Below, piece after piece: positions 10,089 to 17,482 of a stretch of DNA of 64,000 nt (position 1 is its first letter; each line of letters begins with the position of its first letter). A model generated the notes under the pieces. It did no database searches. It was not told the DNA's origin and saw only the letters and a program-made list of their open reading frames with translations. The position numbers were made by a program, and so were the translations under genes. Source of the stretch: Paraburkholderia rhynchosiae (lineage in GTDB: Bacteria; Pseudomonadota; Gammaproteobacteria; Burkholderiales; Burkholderiaceae); NCBI RefSeq assembly GCF_002879865.1, contig NZ_PNXY01000009.1:62001-126000 (forward strand), read 5' to 3'.

Positions 10089-10286
10089 ATGACCGTTCCA
10101 AGCAACCTCAATTCCACCCGAGTTTCTTCGGCCGCGCCCACGAAAGCGGCGGAAAAGCCGGCGGCCTCAACCAGCTCGACCTACCCGGGCAGCACCGTGC
10201 AAGCTAAGGGCTCCACGACACAGGCGCAGCCGCTGCCATCGATGCCCGCGGGCCTCGTCGGACATCACGTCAACACAACAGCCTGA
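10089..10286 (+). CDS. Small hypothetical protein rich in Ser, Thr, Ala and Pro
   Basis: A 65-residue reading frame opening with ATG after a modest GAGG. The product is low in complexity (repeated Ser, Thr, Ala, Pro), with no signal peptide, helix or known motif, and I do not recognise it. It lies in the same direction as the three exported-protein genes that follow and 15 bases before the next start, which favours a real gene in an operon. It could be chance coding in GC-rich DNA. Confidence 0.4.
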   Translation: MTVPSNLNSTRVSSAAPTKAAEKPAASTSSTYPGSTVQAKGSTTQAQPLPSMPAGLVGHHVNTTA

Positions 10287-10301
10287 CGTACCGAGGCCCC
10301 T

Positions 10302-10499
10302 GTGTCGACCCCGAGAATCCTTGAGCGTTTTATTCGCGTCGTTGCGTGGCTTGCGCTCGGCGCGGCGCTGCTGCCGCTCGGCGGCTGCGCCGTTGCCGCG
10401 CTGCCGTGCAGGCTGACTTCAGCCACGCTGAAAATCATCCCGGTTGTCGGCCATGCCGCGGCCACGCCGTTCGACATGTGTTCATCCGCGATCGACTGA
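10302..10499 (+). CDS. Small lipoprotein, DUF6726-like
   Basis: A 65-residue protein opening with GTG. The N-terminal helix ends in the lipobox LGGC (Cys29), so the mature part is a lipoprotein of about 37 residues. The mature part, with LPCRLTSATLKIIPVVGH and a second cysteine near the end, resembles the small Burkholderiales lipoproteins annotated DUF6726 as far as I remember them. Function is unknown. It lies 3 bases before the next gene, which suggests co-transcription. Confidence 0.6.
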   Translation: MSTPRILERFIRVVAWLALGAALLPLGGCAVAALPCRLTSATLKIIPVVGHAAATPFDMCSSAID

Positions 10500-10502
10500 A
10501 TC

Positions 10503-11222
10503 ATGACACCCAAACGGATTGCCTGTGGGTTGGCGCTGCTTTGCGGCACGTTCGCGCTGACGGTGTTGGCGCAGCCGGTGGCGCGCGAAGCCAGTGCGGC
10601 GAACGCCGGCGCCGCATCCAAGGACGCGTTCGCCGACGCGCGCCGGCGTGCGCAGGAGGCGCCGTTCGCATTCCGCGGCATCGCGTTGGGCATCACGCTC
10701 GACGAGTTCCGCGCCGGCTCGAAGGTGCGCGCGACACCGGTCGGCAGCGTGCCTGTCTGCGAGACGGACGTGCAGGCCGGGGCGCTCGGCATGCGGTTGA
10801 AGTCGCACGAGAGTTTGACCGTCGCGTGCCGCTGGGCGCATCGCGGCGACAACGGTTGGGTGTTGTCGCAAGCGGTAGTCGACGGCACGCCGGCGGCCGA
10901 GCACGTACTGCGCTTCGCGCGAATAGAAGGACAAAGCGCGCTGCGTCTTTACGAGATTTCTTTGGTGATCGACGAAGTCACCGCCGAGGATTTGCGCGAG
11001 GCGCTCGCAGACCGCTACGGGCCGCCGCGTCACGCGACGCAGAACGTGTCGTCGCCGGGCGCGATGCCGGTGTACGTGTGGGAAAACGCGGTCAGCTCGA
11101 TCACGCTGTGCTTTTTGCCGGGCACGCGCAACGGCACGCTCACTTATCTGCTGAAGGGTTCGGACGCGTGGGTCAAGTCGGTGGTACGGCAGTGGCAGGC
11201 GAGCGATGCCGAAGCGGGTTGA
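10503..11222 (+). CDS. Exported hypothetical protein
   Basis: A 239-residue protein. It has a cleavable signal peptide (MTPKRIACGLALLCG followed by a hydrophobic stretch and a likely cut after VLAQP). The mature part starts with an Ala-rich linker and then a compact domain opening with FAFRGIALGITLDEF. Three cysteines in the mature part (PVCETD, VACRW, ITLCF) could form a disulfide. The IALGITLDEF opening resembles small periplasmic proteins of unknown function. It follows the lipoprotein gene by 3 bases, so it is probably translated from the same mRNA. I do not recognise a function. Confidence 0.65.
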   Translation: MTPKRIACGLALLCGTFALTVLAQPVAREASAANAGAASKDAFADARRRAQEAPFAFRGIALGITLDEFRAGSKVRATPVGSVPVCETDVQAGALGMRLKSHESLTVACRWAHRGDNGWVLSQAVVDGTPAAEHVLRFARIEGQSALRLYEISLVIDEVTAEDLREALADRYGPPRHATQNVSSPGAMPVYVWENAVSSITLCFLPGTRNGTLTYLLKGSDAWVKSVVRQWQASDAEAG

Positions 11223-11283
11223 TGTGCGGTCGAAGCGGTTGTAGCGGTTGAAGATGAGGCCGATCCGGCCAGGGAGTCACACA

Positions 11284-11952
11284 ATGGCAACGGTACGTTT
11301 TTCCGTCGCGCTGTGCGCCGCGGCATGTCTATCGGCTTGCGCCGGCGCACAGAAATCGATCGTCGAGACGCCGATGGCGCCGCCGCTCGTGTCCGCTGCG
11401 TTGAACGTCAACACGCAGGGCGCGATCTACCAGTCCGGCACACTGATGGTGCTCTACGAGACGCCGCGCGCCCAGCATATCGGCGACGTGCTGACGATCC
11501 GCCTCTCGGAGTCGTATAGCGGCAACAACAGCTCGACCGCGGCGGCAAGCCGCACCAGCAGCATTACCGCCGATGCCGCCGATCATTCGACCGGCGCCGC
11601 CGCACGGCTCGCGAGGCTTTTCAACGTGGGCTCGGCGAGTACCGAATTCAAAGGGCAAGGCAACCTCACCGACGTAAGCGGCATGACCGGCACGCTCGCG
11701 GTAACGGTGATCGGCACGATGCCCACCGGCAACCTCGTGGTGTCGGGCGAAAAGCTTATTTCGATGAGCGGCAACCGCGACCGCCTGCGCCTGTCGGGCG
11801 TGATCAATCCTAAGGATATCGAAGCAGGCAATTTCGTGGCTTCGAGCAAGGTCGCGAATGCGCGCATCGAACAGGCGGGCGTCGGCATGCTTTCCGACGC
11901 CACCACCATGGGTTGGCTGCAGCGAATGTTTCTTAGCGTGCTGACTTTTTGA
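11284..11952 (+). CDS. FlgH-family (flagellar L-ring) lipoprotein, orphan
   Basis: A 222-residue lipoprotein with signal peptide and lipobox LSAC (Cys19). FlgH signatures are clear: IGDVLTIRLSE, FKGQGN, the IGTMPTGNLVVSGEK stretch, LRLSGVINPKDI and the ending GWLQRMF. FlgH forms the outer-membrane L ring around the flagellar rod. No other flagellar gene, not even flgI or flgG, lies in the window, so this copy is an orphan that may build a ring in another envelope structure. The start at 11284 is chosen because AGGGAG at 11269-11274 lies at the right distance; a longer frame from 11248 lacks such a site. A related second regulator gene lies just downstream on the other strand. Confidence 0.85.
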   Translation: MATVRFSVALCAAACLSACAGAQKSIVETPMAPPLVSAALNVNTQGAIYQSGTLMVLYETPRAQHIGDVLTIRLSESYSGNNSSTAAASRTSSITADAADHSTGAAARLARLFNVGSASTEFKGQGNLTDVSGMTGTLAVTVIGTMPTGNLVVSGEKLISMSGNRDRLRLSGVINPKDIEAGNFVASSKVANARIEQAGVGMLSDATTMGWLQRMFLSVLTF

Positions 11953-11989
11953 CGGCGAAGCGAAGCGACTCATCGCCTTTGGTCGCTTA

Positions 11990-12730
11990 CTATGAAACCG
12001 CTGCCGGGCCGCGTTCCGCAGCGCCGATTTCGCCGTCCGGCACGAACACGTAGCCGCGTCCCCAAACCGTTTGCACGTAGCGCGGTTCTGACGGATCGAC
12101 TTCGATCAGGCGGCGCAAACGCCAGATCGACACGTCGAGACTGCGGTTGCGATGCGCCTCGCTATTGCCATGCAGTTTTTCGAGCAACTGCGCGCGCGTG
12201 AGCACGGCCATCGCATGCGCGATGAATACCTTCAGCATCGCGAATTCACTCGAGCGCAACGTGATGCGCTCGCCGTCGCGGCGCAATTCGCGCGCCGGAA
12301 AATTCACTTCGAAGCGGCCGAAGCGATACGGCGCACGTTGTTCCGGCGCGCTCGGCGCAATGGAGCCGCGACGCCGCAGCACCGTGCGAATCCGCGCGAC
12401 GAGTTCGCTCGGTTCGAACGGCTTGCCGAGGTAATCGTCGGCGCCGAGTTCGAGGCCGATCACGCGATCGATCGGATCGGCACGCGCGGTGAGAAGAATG
12501 ACGGGAATATCGTCGCCCGCGACGCGCAATGCGCGCAGCGCACTGATGCCGTCGAGCTCCGGCATCATGATGTCGAGCACGACCAGCGCGGGACGCTCGT
12601 CCTGAAGCTTGCGCTGCAGCGCCATCCCATGCTCGAGGGTGGCGACCTTGAAGCCGCGCCCTTCGAGATACTGGCTGACGAGCTCACGTACGACGGGGTC
12701 GTCGTCGACGACCAGAATGGATTGGTTCAT
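11990..12730 (-). CDS. OmpR-family response regulator (second paralogue)
   Basis: Response regulator of 246 residues, the same length as the one at 8912-9652 and very similar along its whole sequence (shared VVDDDPVVRE, ALQRKL, VLDIMMPE, GADDYLGKPFEPSELVARI, RSLDVSIWRLRRLIE). Phosphoacceptor is Asp53. The winged-helix part ends in YVQTVWGRGYVFVPDG. No kinase gene is adjacent, so it is an orphan; it may share the kinase at 7620-8915, which is inference. As in the paralogue, no Shine-Dalgarno site is seen and a -10-like hexamer lies 7 bases before the ATG. Confidence 0.94.
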   Translation of the reverse strand: MNQSILVVDDDPVVRELVSQYLEGRGFKVATLEHGMALQRKLQDERPALVVLDIMMPELDGISALRALRVAGDDIPVILLTARADPIDRVIGLELGADDYLGKPFEPSELVARIRTVLRRRGSIAPSAPEQRAPYRFGRFEVNFPARELRRDGERITLRSSEFAMLKVFIAHAMAVLTRAQLLEKLHGNSEAHRNRSLDVSIWRLRRLIEVDPSEPRYVQTVWGRGYVFVPDGEIGAAERGPAAVS

Positions 12731-12737
12731 TCAGATC

Positions 12738-12792
12738 ATCTTAGTGATCCGTGCGGACGCAGCAAAGCGGCTAACGCTTTCCAATACTTTCC
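12738..12792 (-). promoter_or_regulatory. Putative activator box and -10 element of the second OmpR-type gene
   Basis: On the minus strand GGAAAG-TATT-GGAAAG occupies 12792-12777 and TAAGAT is at 12743-12738; the ATG begins at 12730. The gap from box to -10 is 33 bases, exactly as in the first paralogue, and the distance to the start codon differs by one base. A small inverted repeat GATCA-N6-TGATC (12734-12749) overlaps the -10. Confidence 0.6.
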
Positions 12793-12821
12793 CGCGTAAG
12801 AGAAAACAATGAGACGCAGGC

Positions 12822-13400
12822 CTAATTGACTTGCGAAGTTTGAATCGTCTGCATCGTCTGACGGCTGAAGTCGGCCTGGTCGACCACCATCTTGTCGATC
12901 AGTCCGTTGAGCTTGGTCGACGCGGAAGAGAAGCGGTCGGTGTTGAGGCCGCCGGTCTGATAGCGAGCAGTGACGAGAATGCGGCTGTTCTGCAGGAGCG
13001 TCAAGTCGATGATCGACAGATACTGGATCGACTCGTCGCTGAACGAGCGGCGGCCGTAGTCGATCGCGGCGTTGTAGACGAGGCGCGCCTCGCAGCCCGT
13101 GGGCGAGGTGCCCGGATTGTAGACGTCCGAACGAATGCCGCGGCGCTCGAGCGCGAGTTGCAGCGCGGGCACGAAATCGCCGACCGACACGGCCTGATTC
13201 ACTTCGATGCAAACGTGATGCACATCCGCGGGACGGCCGTTCACGAAGGTCGGCGACGAATAGTTCGCCGCAATCGCGTAGCCGGCCTGGATCACGGAGC
13301 CGGTGGCGTCGGCTGCCTGGATCAGCGTCCACGCGCAGCCGTTGAGTCCGACCGTCAGTGTCGCCGAGGCCGCGAGCCACGCGCAGGGCCGCCGCAACAT
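12822..13400 (-). CDS. Lipoprotein of unknown function (possibly Sbal_3080 type)
   Basis: A 192-residue predicted lipoprotein. The signal peptide starting MLRRPCAWLAASATL ends in the lipobox LNGC (Cys22). A longer frame reaches 13463 but adds residues that do not fit a signal peptide. The mature part has VCIEVN, a central CEARLVYNA segment and an ending rich in Gln, Thr and Ser. It resembles small lipoproteins called Sbal_3080 family, which is a weak recall. It is transcribed leftward, after the next exported protein gene. Confidence 0.65.
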   Translation of the reverse strand: MLRRPCAWLAASATLTVGLNGCAWTLIQAADATGSVIQAGYAIAANYSSPTFVNGRPADVHHVCIEVNQAVSVGDFVPALQLALERRGIRSDVYNPGTSPTGCEARLVYNAAIDYGRRSFSDESIQYLSIIDLTLLQNSRILVTARYQTGGLNTDRFSSASTKLNGLIDKMVVDQADFSRQTMQTIQTSQVN

Positions 13401-13541
13401 GACCCACGCCGCCCGTGGGGCTTGCGTGAAAGCGTTAGCGCTTGTGCCAGGCATGAAGGTCATGAAGCAGAGGCAGGTGGCAATGTGGACAAACGGAATG
13501 CAAGAACGCGCAAGAAGCGGATGACGGCATCGTCCTCGTGC

Positions 13542-14003
13542 TTAGCGCGTGACGCGCAGGCGCAATTCGCTTTGCCCTTGCACGCTCGCGGTAACGTTCA
13601 CGCGACGCTCGGCGGTGGTCACGATGAAGTGCTGGCGCGTCGGCGTATTCACGTCGTGTATGACGTTCGGAAAGCAGGCGGCGATGTCGGCGCCAATTTC
13701 TTCGAGCGGATCGTTGACGACTCCGTCGGCTTGCCAATGCGCGCGCCAGTGGCAATCGTACGCATGCGCGTTGGCGCGGCAATCTTCCGCGTTGGCCTGG
13801 CCCGGCAGTTGTGCGGCCGGCTGCGTGTGCAATTGCTTGAAGTCGGATGCTTCGACGATGTGCTTGAGCGCCGGACACACGTCCGCCGGCTCGGTCGGCT
13901 GGGTGGCTTGCGCTGCGTGCGCGACGCTTGTCAGCAGCGCGGCTGCGCCGAATGCAATCGCGACGCGATGGATTACAGGGGAAGAGCAGCGATGGAGTGA
14001 CAT
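13542..14003 (-). CDS. Exported hypothetical protein
   Basis: A 153-residue protein with a signal peptide whose hydrophobic core is VAIAFGAAALLTSVAHA and whose likely cut follows AHA. The mature part holds four cysteines (VCPAL, EDCRAN, YDCHWR, AACFPN) that could form two disulfides, and a C-terminal beta-rich segment. I do not recognise a family. It lies upstream of the lipoprotein gene on the same strand, about 140 bases away. Confidence 0.6.
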   Translation of the reverse strand: MSLHRCSSPVIHRVAIAFGAAALLTSVAHAAQATQPTEPADVCPALKHIVEASDFKQLHTQPAAQLPGQANAEDCRANAHAYDCHWRAHWQADGVVNDPLEEIGADIAACFPNVIHDVNTPTRQHFIVTTAERRVNVTASVQGQSELRLRVTR

Positions 14004-14185
14004 GTGCGGAGAGTCCGTTAGCGGTGGAGGGCGTGCGGGCCGCTGGGGTTACGACGCGCACGACTATCGTCGCTGTTGCGAGCTCTTTTCAAAGGGCGGA
14101 AAAGCTTGCCCGCTTCGCAAATGCTTTCGAACTGTTCTCGCGTGTTTCGGGATCTTGCCGATGTATTCGGAGCGTCAACCCAGCG

Positions 14186-14986
14186 TCAACCCAGCGTCAG
14201 TCCGCCGTCGACGTGAATCACCTGGCCGGTGATGTGACGCGCTTCGTCGGAAAGCAGGAACGCGATCAGCGCGGCGACGTCGGCGGGTTCGGCGATGTGG
14301 CCGAGCGGCGTCGATTCGGCGGCGCGCGTCCACACGGCAGCGTTATCGGCGCTCGGGCCGCGATCCTTGCGCGTATAGCCGGGCGCCACGCAGTTGACGG
14401 TCACGCCATGCGGCGCGAGTTCCACCGCCGCTGTTTTTGCCAGCGATTCGAGCGCCGCTTTCGCCGCCGCGGTGGCGGCAAACGGGGCGTCGGCGCGATA
14501 GCGGTGCGCGACAAACGAACTGAGCGCGACCACGCGGCCGCGCTTCGACGTTTCCAATGCGGGCGTCGCGCGTTTGACGAGCGACATAAACGCGGCGGGC
14601 ATTGCGGAGAACGCCGCGTTCAACGCGTCGGTATCGAGCGCCTGAAGCGTTTGTCGCTGCGCGTGGCCTGCGTTGGCGACGAGTTGATCGAGTGCACCGA
14701 ACTTCGCGAGCGTTTGATGCACCACGTGTTCCGCGGCGCCACGCTCGGCGAGGTCGCCGAACACCGTCGCGCATGTTGCGCCGTTCGCGCTGCAATCGGC
14801 GGCGACTTGCTTGAGACGCTGGCGCGCTTCACTATCCGCGCCACGCGCATGCAGCATGAGCGCCACCCGTGGCGCGGCGATGCGTCGGGCCAGTGACGCG
14901 CCGATGCCCGAGCCCGCCCCCGTGATCAGCACGACGCGGTCGAAACCCGCGCTGCCTGCGCTGTCCACGTCGCTTTCGGAATTCAT
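14186..14986 (-). CDS. SDR-family protein with altered active site
   Basis: A 266-residue Rossmann-fold protein of the short-chain dehydrogenase/reductase family. The cofactor motif TGAGSGIG is at residues 22-29, NAG at 105-107 and the active-site serine region ALSSF near 154-158. The YxxxK motif is not present: the conserved lysine is Lys176, and the residue four before it is Thr172 (TAAAK); the nearest tyrosine is Tyr163. The C-terminal VNCVAPGYTRKD and HITGQVIHVDGG motifs are typical. The gene overlaps the upstream ABC transporter gene by 4 bases (ATGA), so the two are co-translated. Substrate is unknown. Confidence 0.88.
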   Translation of the reverse strand: MNSESDVDSAGSAGFDRVVLITGAGSGIGASLARRIAAPRVALMLHARGADSEARQRLKQVAADCSANGATCATVFGDLAERGAAEHVVHQTLAKFGALDQLVANAGHAQRQTLQALDTDALNAAFSAMPAAFMSLVKRATPALETSKRGRVVALSSFVAHRYRADAPFAATAAAKAALESLAKTAAVELAPHGVTVNCVAPGYTRKDRGPSADNAAVWTRAAESTPLGHIAEPADVAALIAFLLSDEARHITGQVIHVDGGLTLG

Positions 14987-16734
14987 GCGGCGACTGCTTC
15001 GCCGGCGCGCTCGACATCGAGCGTTTCGTCATGGAACGCCGCCAGCGATTCGCGATGCGCGACGCTCACAATCGCCGCCTTCGGCAGCCGTTCGGTGAAG
15101 AGGCGATAGAGACGCGCTTCGTTCTCGGCGTCGAGCGCGCTCGTTGCTTCGTCGAGGAACAGGTAGTCTGGCTTGTGCAGTAGCACGCGCGCGGCGGCGA
15201 GGCGTTGCTGCTCGCCGGGCGACAGCATGCGCGTCCAGTGCCCCGATTCCTGCAGACGGTCCGCGTATTCCGACAAATGGCAGATGACGAGCGCTTCGCG
15301 GCATTCTTCGTCGCTATAGGTGCTGGCCGCGGACGGATACGTGAGCGCCGCCTTCAGCGTGCCGATCGGCATGTAGCTGACCTGCGGAATGAACATCATG
15401 CGTGCGTTCACCGGCGCGTCGATCGAGCCGTCGCCGAACGGCCACAAGCCGGCCAGCGCGCGCATCAACGTGCTCTTGCCCGATCCGGACGGGCCGCGTA
15501 CGAGCCAGCGCGAGCCTGGGTGGATCGCGATATCGCGAATGCGCGAGAGCGGGTTGCCGTTCGGCAGCGCGAGCTTGAGGCCGTCGGTGGAGAGCTTGTC
15601 GGCGTCGACGAAATGCAGGTTGATGCCGCCGTGCGCGGTGGCCGGCGACACCGATTCCTTTAGACGCGGCGCATGCACGACGCGCTTGAATTCGCGCAAC
15701 CGGTTGACCGTCGCGCGCCATTCGACGAGCGTCGAGTAACTGTTGATGAACCACGAGAACGAATCGCTGACGGTGCCGAAGGCGCTGGATATCTGCATCA
15801 GCACGCCGAATGTGAAGGCGCCGGCGAAGTAGCGCGGGGCGGCGACGACGAGCGGAAAGATGATCGCGATCTGGCCGTAGAAACTCAGCACGAAGGTGAG
15901 CCGCTTCGTGTATTTCATGACTTGCCACCAGTTGTCGCGGATGCGGCCGAACAGCGTGTAGGCGTTGTGCTTCTCGGTGTCCATGCCGTTGTAGAACGCG
16001 ATCTGCTCTGCGTTTTCACGCATACGGATCAGGCCGAAACGGAAGTCCGCCTCGACTTTCTGCGCCTGGTAATTGATAGGCACGAGCGGATGGCCGACCT
16101 TCTGAATGATCAGCGAACCGACCACTGCGTATAGTGCGGCCGCCCACACCATATAGCCGGGAATCTGTAACGGCATGCCGCCGAGCGTGATGGTCAGCGC
16201 GCCGGCGAGCGACCACAGGATCGTGATGAACGACACGAGCGTGACGACGGTGGACAGCAGGTCCAGCGTCAGCGAAAGCGTGGTGGTGGCGAATGACTGA
16301 AGGTCGTCGCTGATCCGCTGGTCGGGGTTGTCGGCGAGACGGTCGCGCTCGATCCGGTAGAACGCACTGTCATGCAGCCACTCGTTCAGATAGCGCGTGG
16401 TGAGCCACTGGCGCCAGCGGAAGCCGAGCATCTGCCGCAAGTAACGCCCATACACCGCGAGGATAATGAAGCCGAACGCGAGTCCCGAAAACACCATCAG
16501 CAGATGCGGGAAATCGCGCACGTTCTTGGTTTGCAGCGCGTTATAGAAGTCCGCGCTCCAGCGGTTCAAGCGCACGTTGATCCACACGACCAGCAGGTTC
16601 ATCACGATGATCGCGATGAGTAGCGCCCAAGCCGTCTTCCGTTCTTCGGAGACCCAGTAGGGTTTGATCAGGCTCCAGGCGGAGACTTTCTCGTCGGGCG
16701 GCAGCGCGGGGCTGACAGAAGTATTCGTTCTCAT
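14983..16734 (-). CDS. ABC transporter, fused membrane and ATPase domains (SbmA/YddA type)
   Basis: A 583-residue half-transporter. An N-terminal ABC_membrane_2-type domain with about six helices (roughly residues 30-340) is followed by an ATP-binding domain with Walker A GPSGSGKSTLM, signature LSPGEQQRLAAARVLL, Walker B DYLFLDEATSALD and an H-loop VAHR. The architecture is that of the YddA group, related to SbmA/BacA and peroxisomal ABCD transporters. The substrate is not evident; relatives move vitamin B12, peptides or acyl-CoAs. The ATG at 16734 is preferred over the longer frame to 16899, whose extra residues do not look like protein. The SDR gene overlaps its stop codon. Confidence 0.9.
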   Translation of the reverse strand: MRTNTSVSPALPPDEKVSAWSLIKPYWVSEERKTAWALLIAIIVMNLLVVWINVRLNRWSADFYNALQTKNVRDFPHLLMVFSGLAFGFIILAVYGRYLRQMLGFRWRQWLTTRYLNEWLHDSAFYRIERDRLADNPDQRISDDLQSFATTTLSLTLDLLSTVVTLVSFITILWSLAGALTITLGGMPLQIPGYMVWAAALYAVVGSLIIQKVGHPLVPINYQAQKVEADFRFGLIRMRENAEQIAFYNGMDTEKHNAYTLFGRIRDNWWQVMKYTKRLTFVLSFYGQIAIIFPLVVAAPRYFAGAFTFGVLMQISSAFGTVSDSFSWFINSYSTLVEWRATVNRLREFKRVVHAPRLKESVSPATAHGGINLHFVDADKLSTDGLKLALPNGNPLSRIRDIAIHPGSRWLVRGPSGSGKSTLMRALAGLWPFGDGSIDAPVNARMMFIPQVSYMPIGTLKAALTYPSAASTYSDEECREALVICHLSEYADRLQESGHWTRMLSPGEQQRLAAARVLLHKPDYLFLDEATSALDAENEARLYRLFTERLPKAAIVSVAHRESLAAFHDETLDVERAGEAVAA

Positions 16735-17482
16735 GAGCGTCCTGAAGAAGTGCTGGCCTATCCAGGCCGGCCCACTGGGGCGAGCCCATTGGATGAGCCG
16801 GCCTTGACGGGTTGCGCCATCGTAGGTTGACCCGCTCGGGCCGTTCCATGGCGGGTTCGTGATGCGTATGCGGGCGTGGCGCCTGACCACGCCCGCCACG
16901 CGAGTGTCGATTCTGGCGCGAAGCCCTTAAGCGAGAATTAATTATCGCTGTATGCGCCGCTGCCGATCTCGCCCCAAGCTTCGCCGATGCCGCGTTCCCG
17001 CGGCATCTTCTGCTGGCATTGTGCCAGAGCGTCGCGCCGGTCCGTATCCATCAAACCAAAGGTGGTGCCGGATCAAAGCATGCTCGACGCCGTGAGCCGC
17101 TCGTTTGCGAGCGCTGCGCCTTTTATGGTCTAATGACCTTCGACGAAACAGGGGTGCTTTGCACTTGAGCGGCACGATTTTCGCGCTGCGGCAGCGAGGC
17201 TGAGAGAGACCCTTTGCACCCGATCCGGGTAATACCGGCGCGGGAAGTTTCCGGAAGCAACCAGTCTTCCATTCCCCGCCGGGCGGCGTTCTTCATTGGA
17301 GCGCGCATATCGCCTGGCCGGCCTTACCCGCCGGTTTCGTCCTGGGTACGCGCTTCTTTTTGGCCGTACGGAAAGGACTCGATGACCGCCTATTCTTCAG
17401 TTATGTGTTTTGCTCCTTGTCGCGTCGCCCCTGGCGCGCGCTGCTTTGCTTTTGCCGGTCGCATGAAATCGGAGCGCACACA
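16735..17482. other. Divergent intergenic region before thiO
   Basis: 748 bases without a convincing gene. It holds a 10-bp perfect inverted repeat (GCGGGCGTGG, 7-base loop, CCACGCCCGC) at 16870-16896, with no T-tract on either strand, and the TPP riboswitch at about 17148-17256. Confidence 0.6.
17148..17256 (+). promoter_or_regulatory. TPP riboswitch (THI element)
   Basis: The conserved parts of the thiamine pyrophosphate riboswitch appear in order: GGGGTGCTTTG near the 5' side, GGCTGAGAGAGACCC, TTTGCACCCGATCCGGGTAA and TACCGGCGCGGGAAG. It precedes thiO-thiS-thiG-thiE on the same strand, ending about 225 bases before the thiO start. In this family thiamine pyrophosphate binding represses expression. 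The limits are approximate. Confidence 0.93.
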
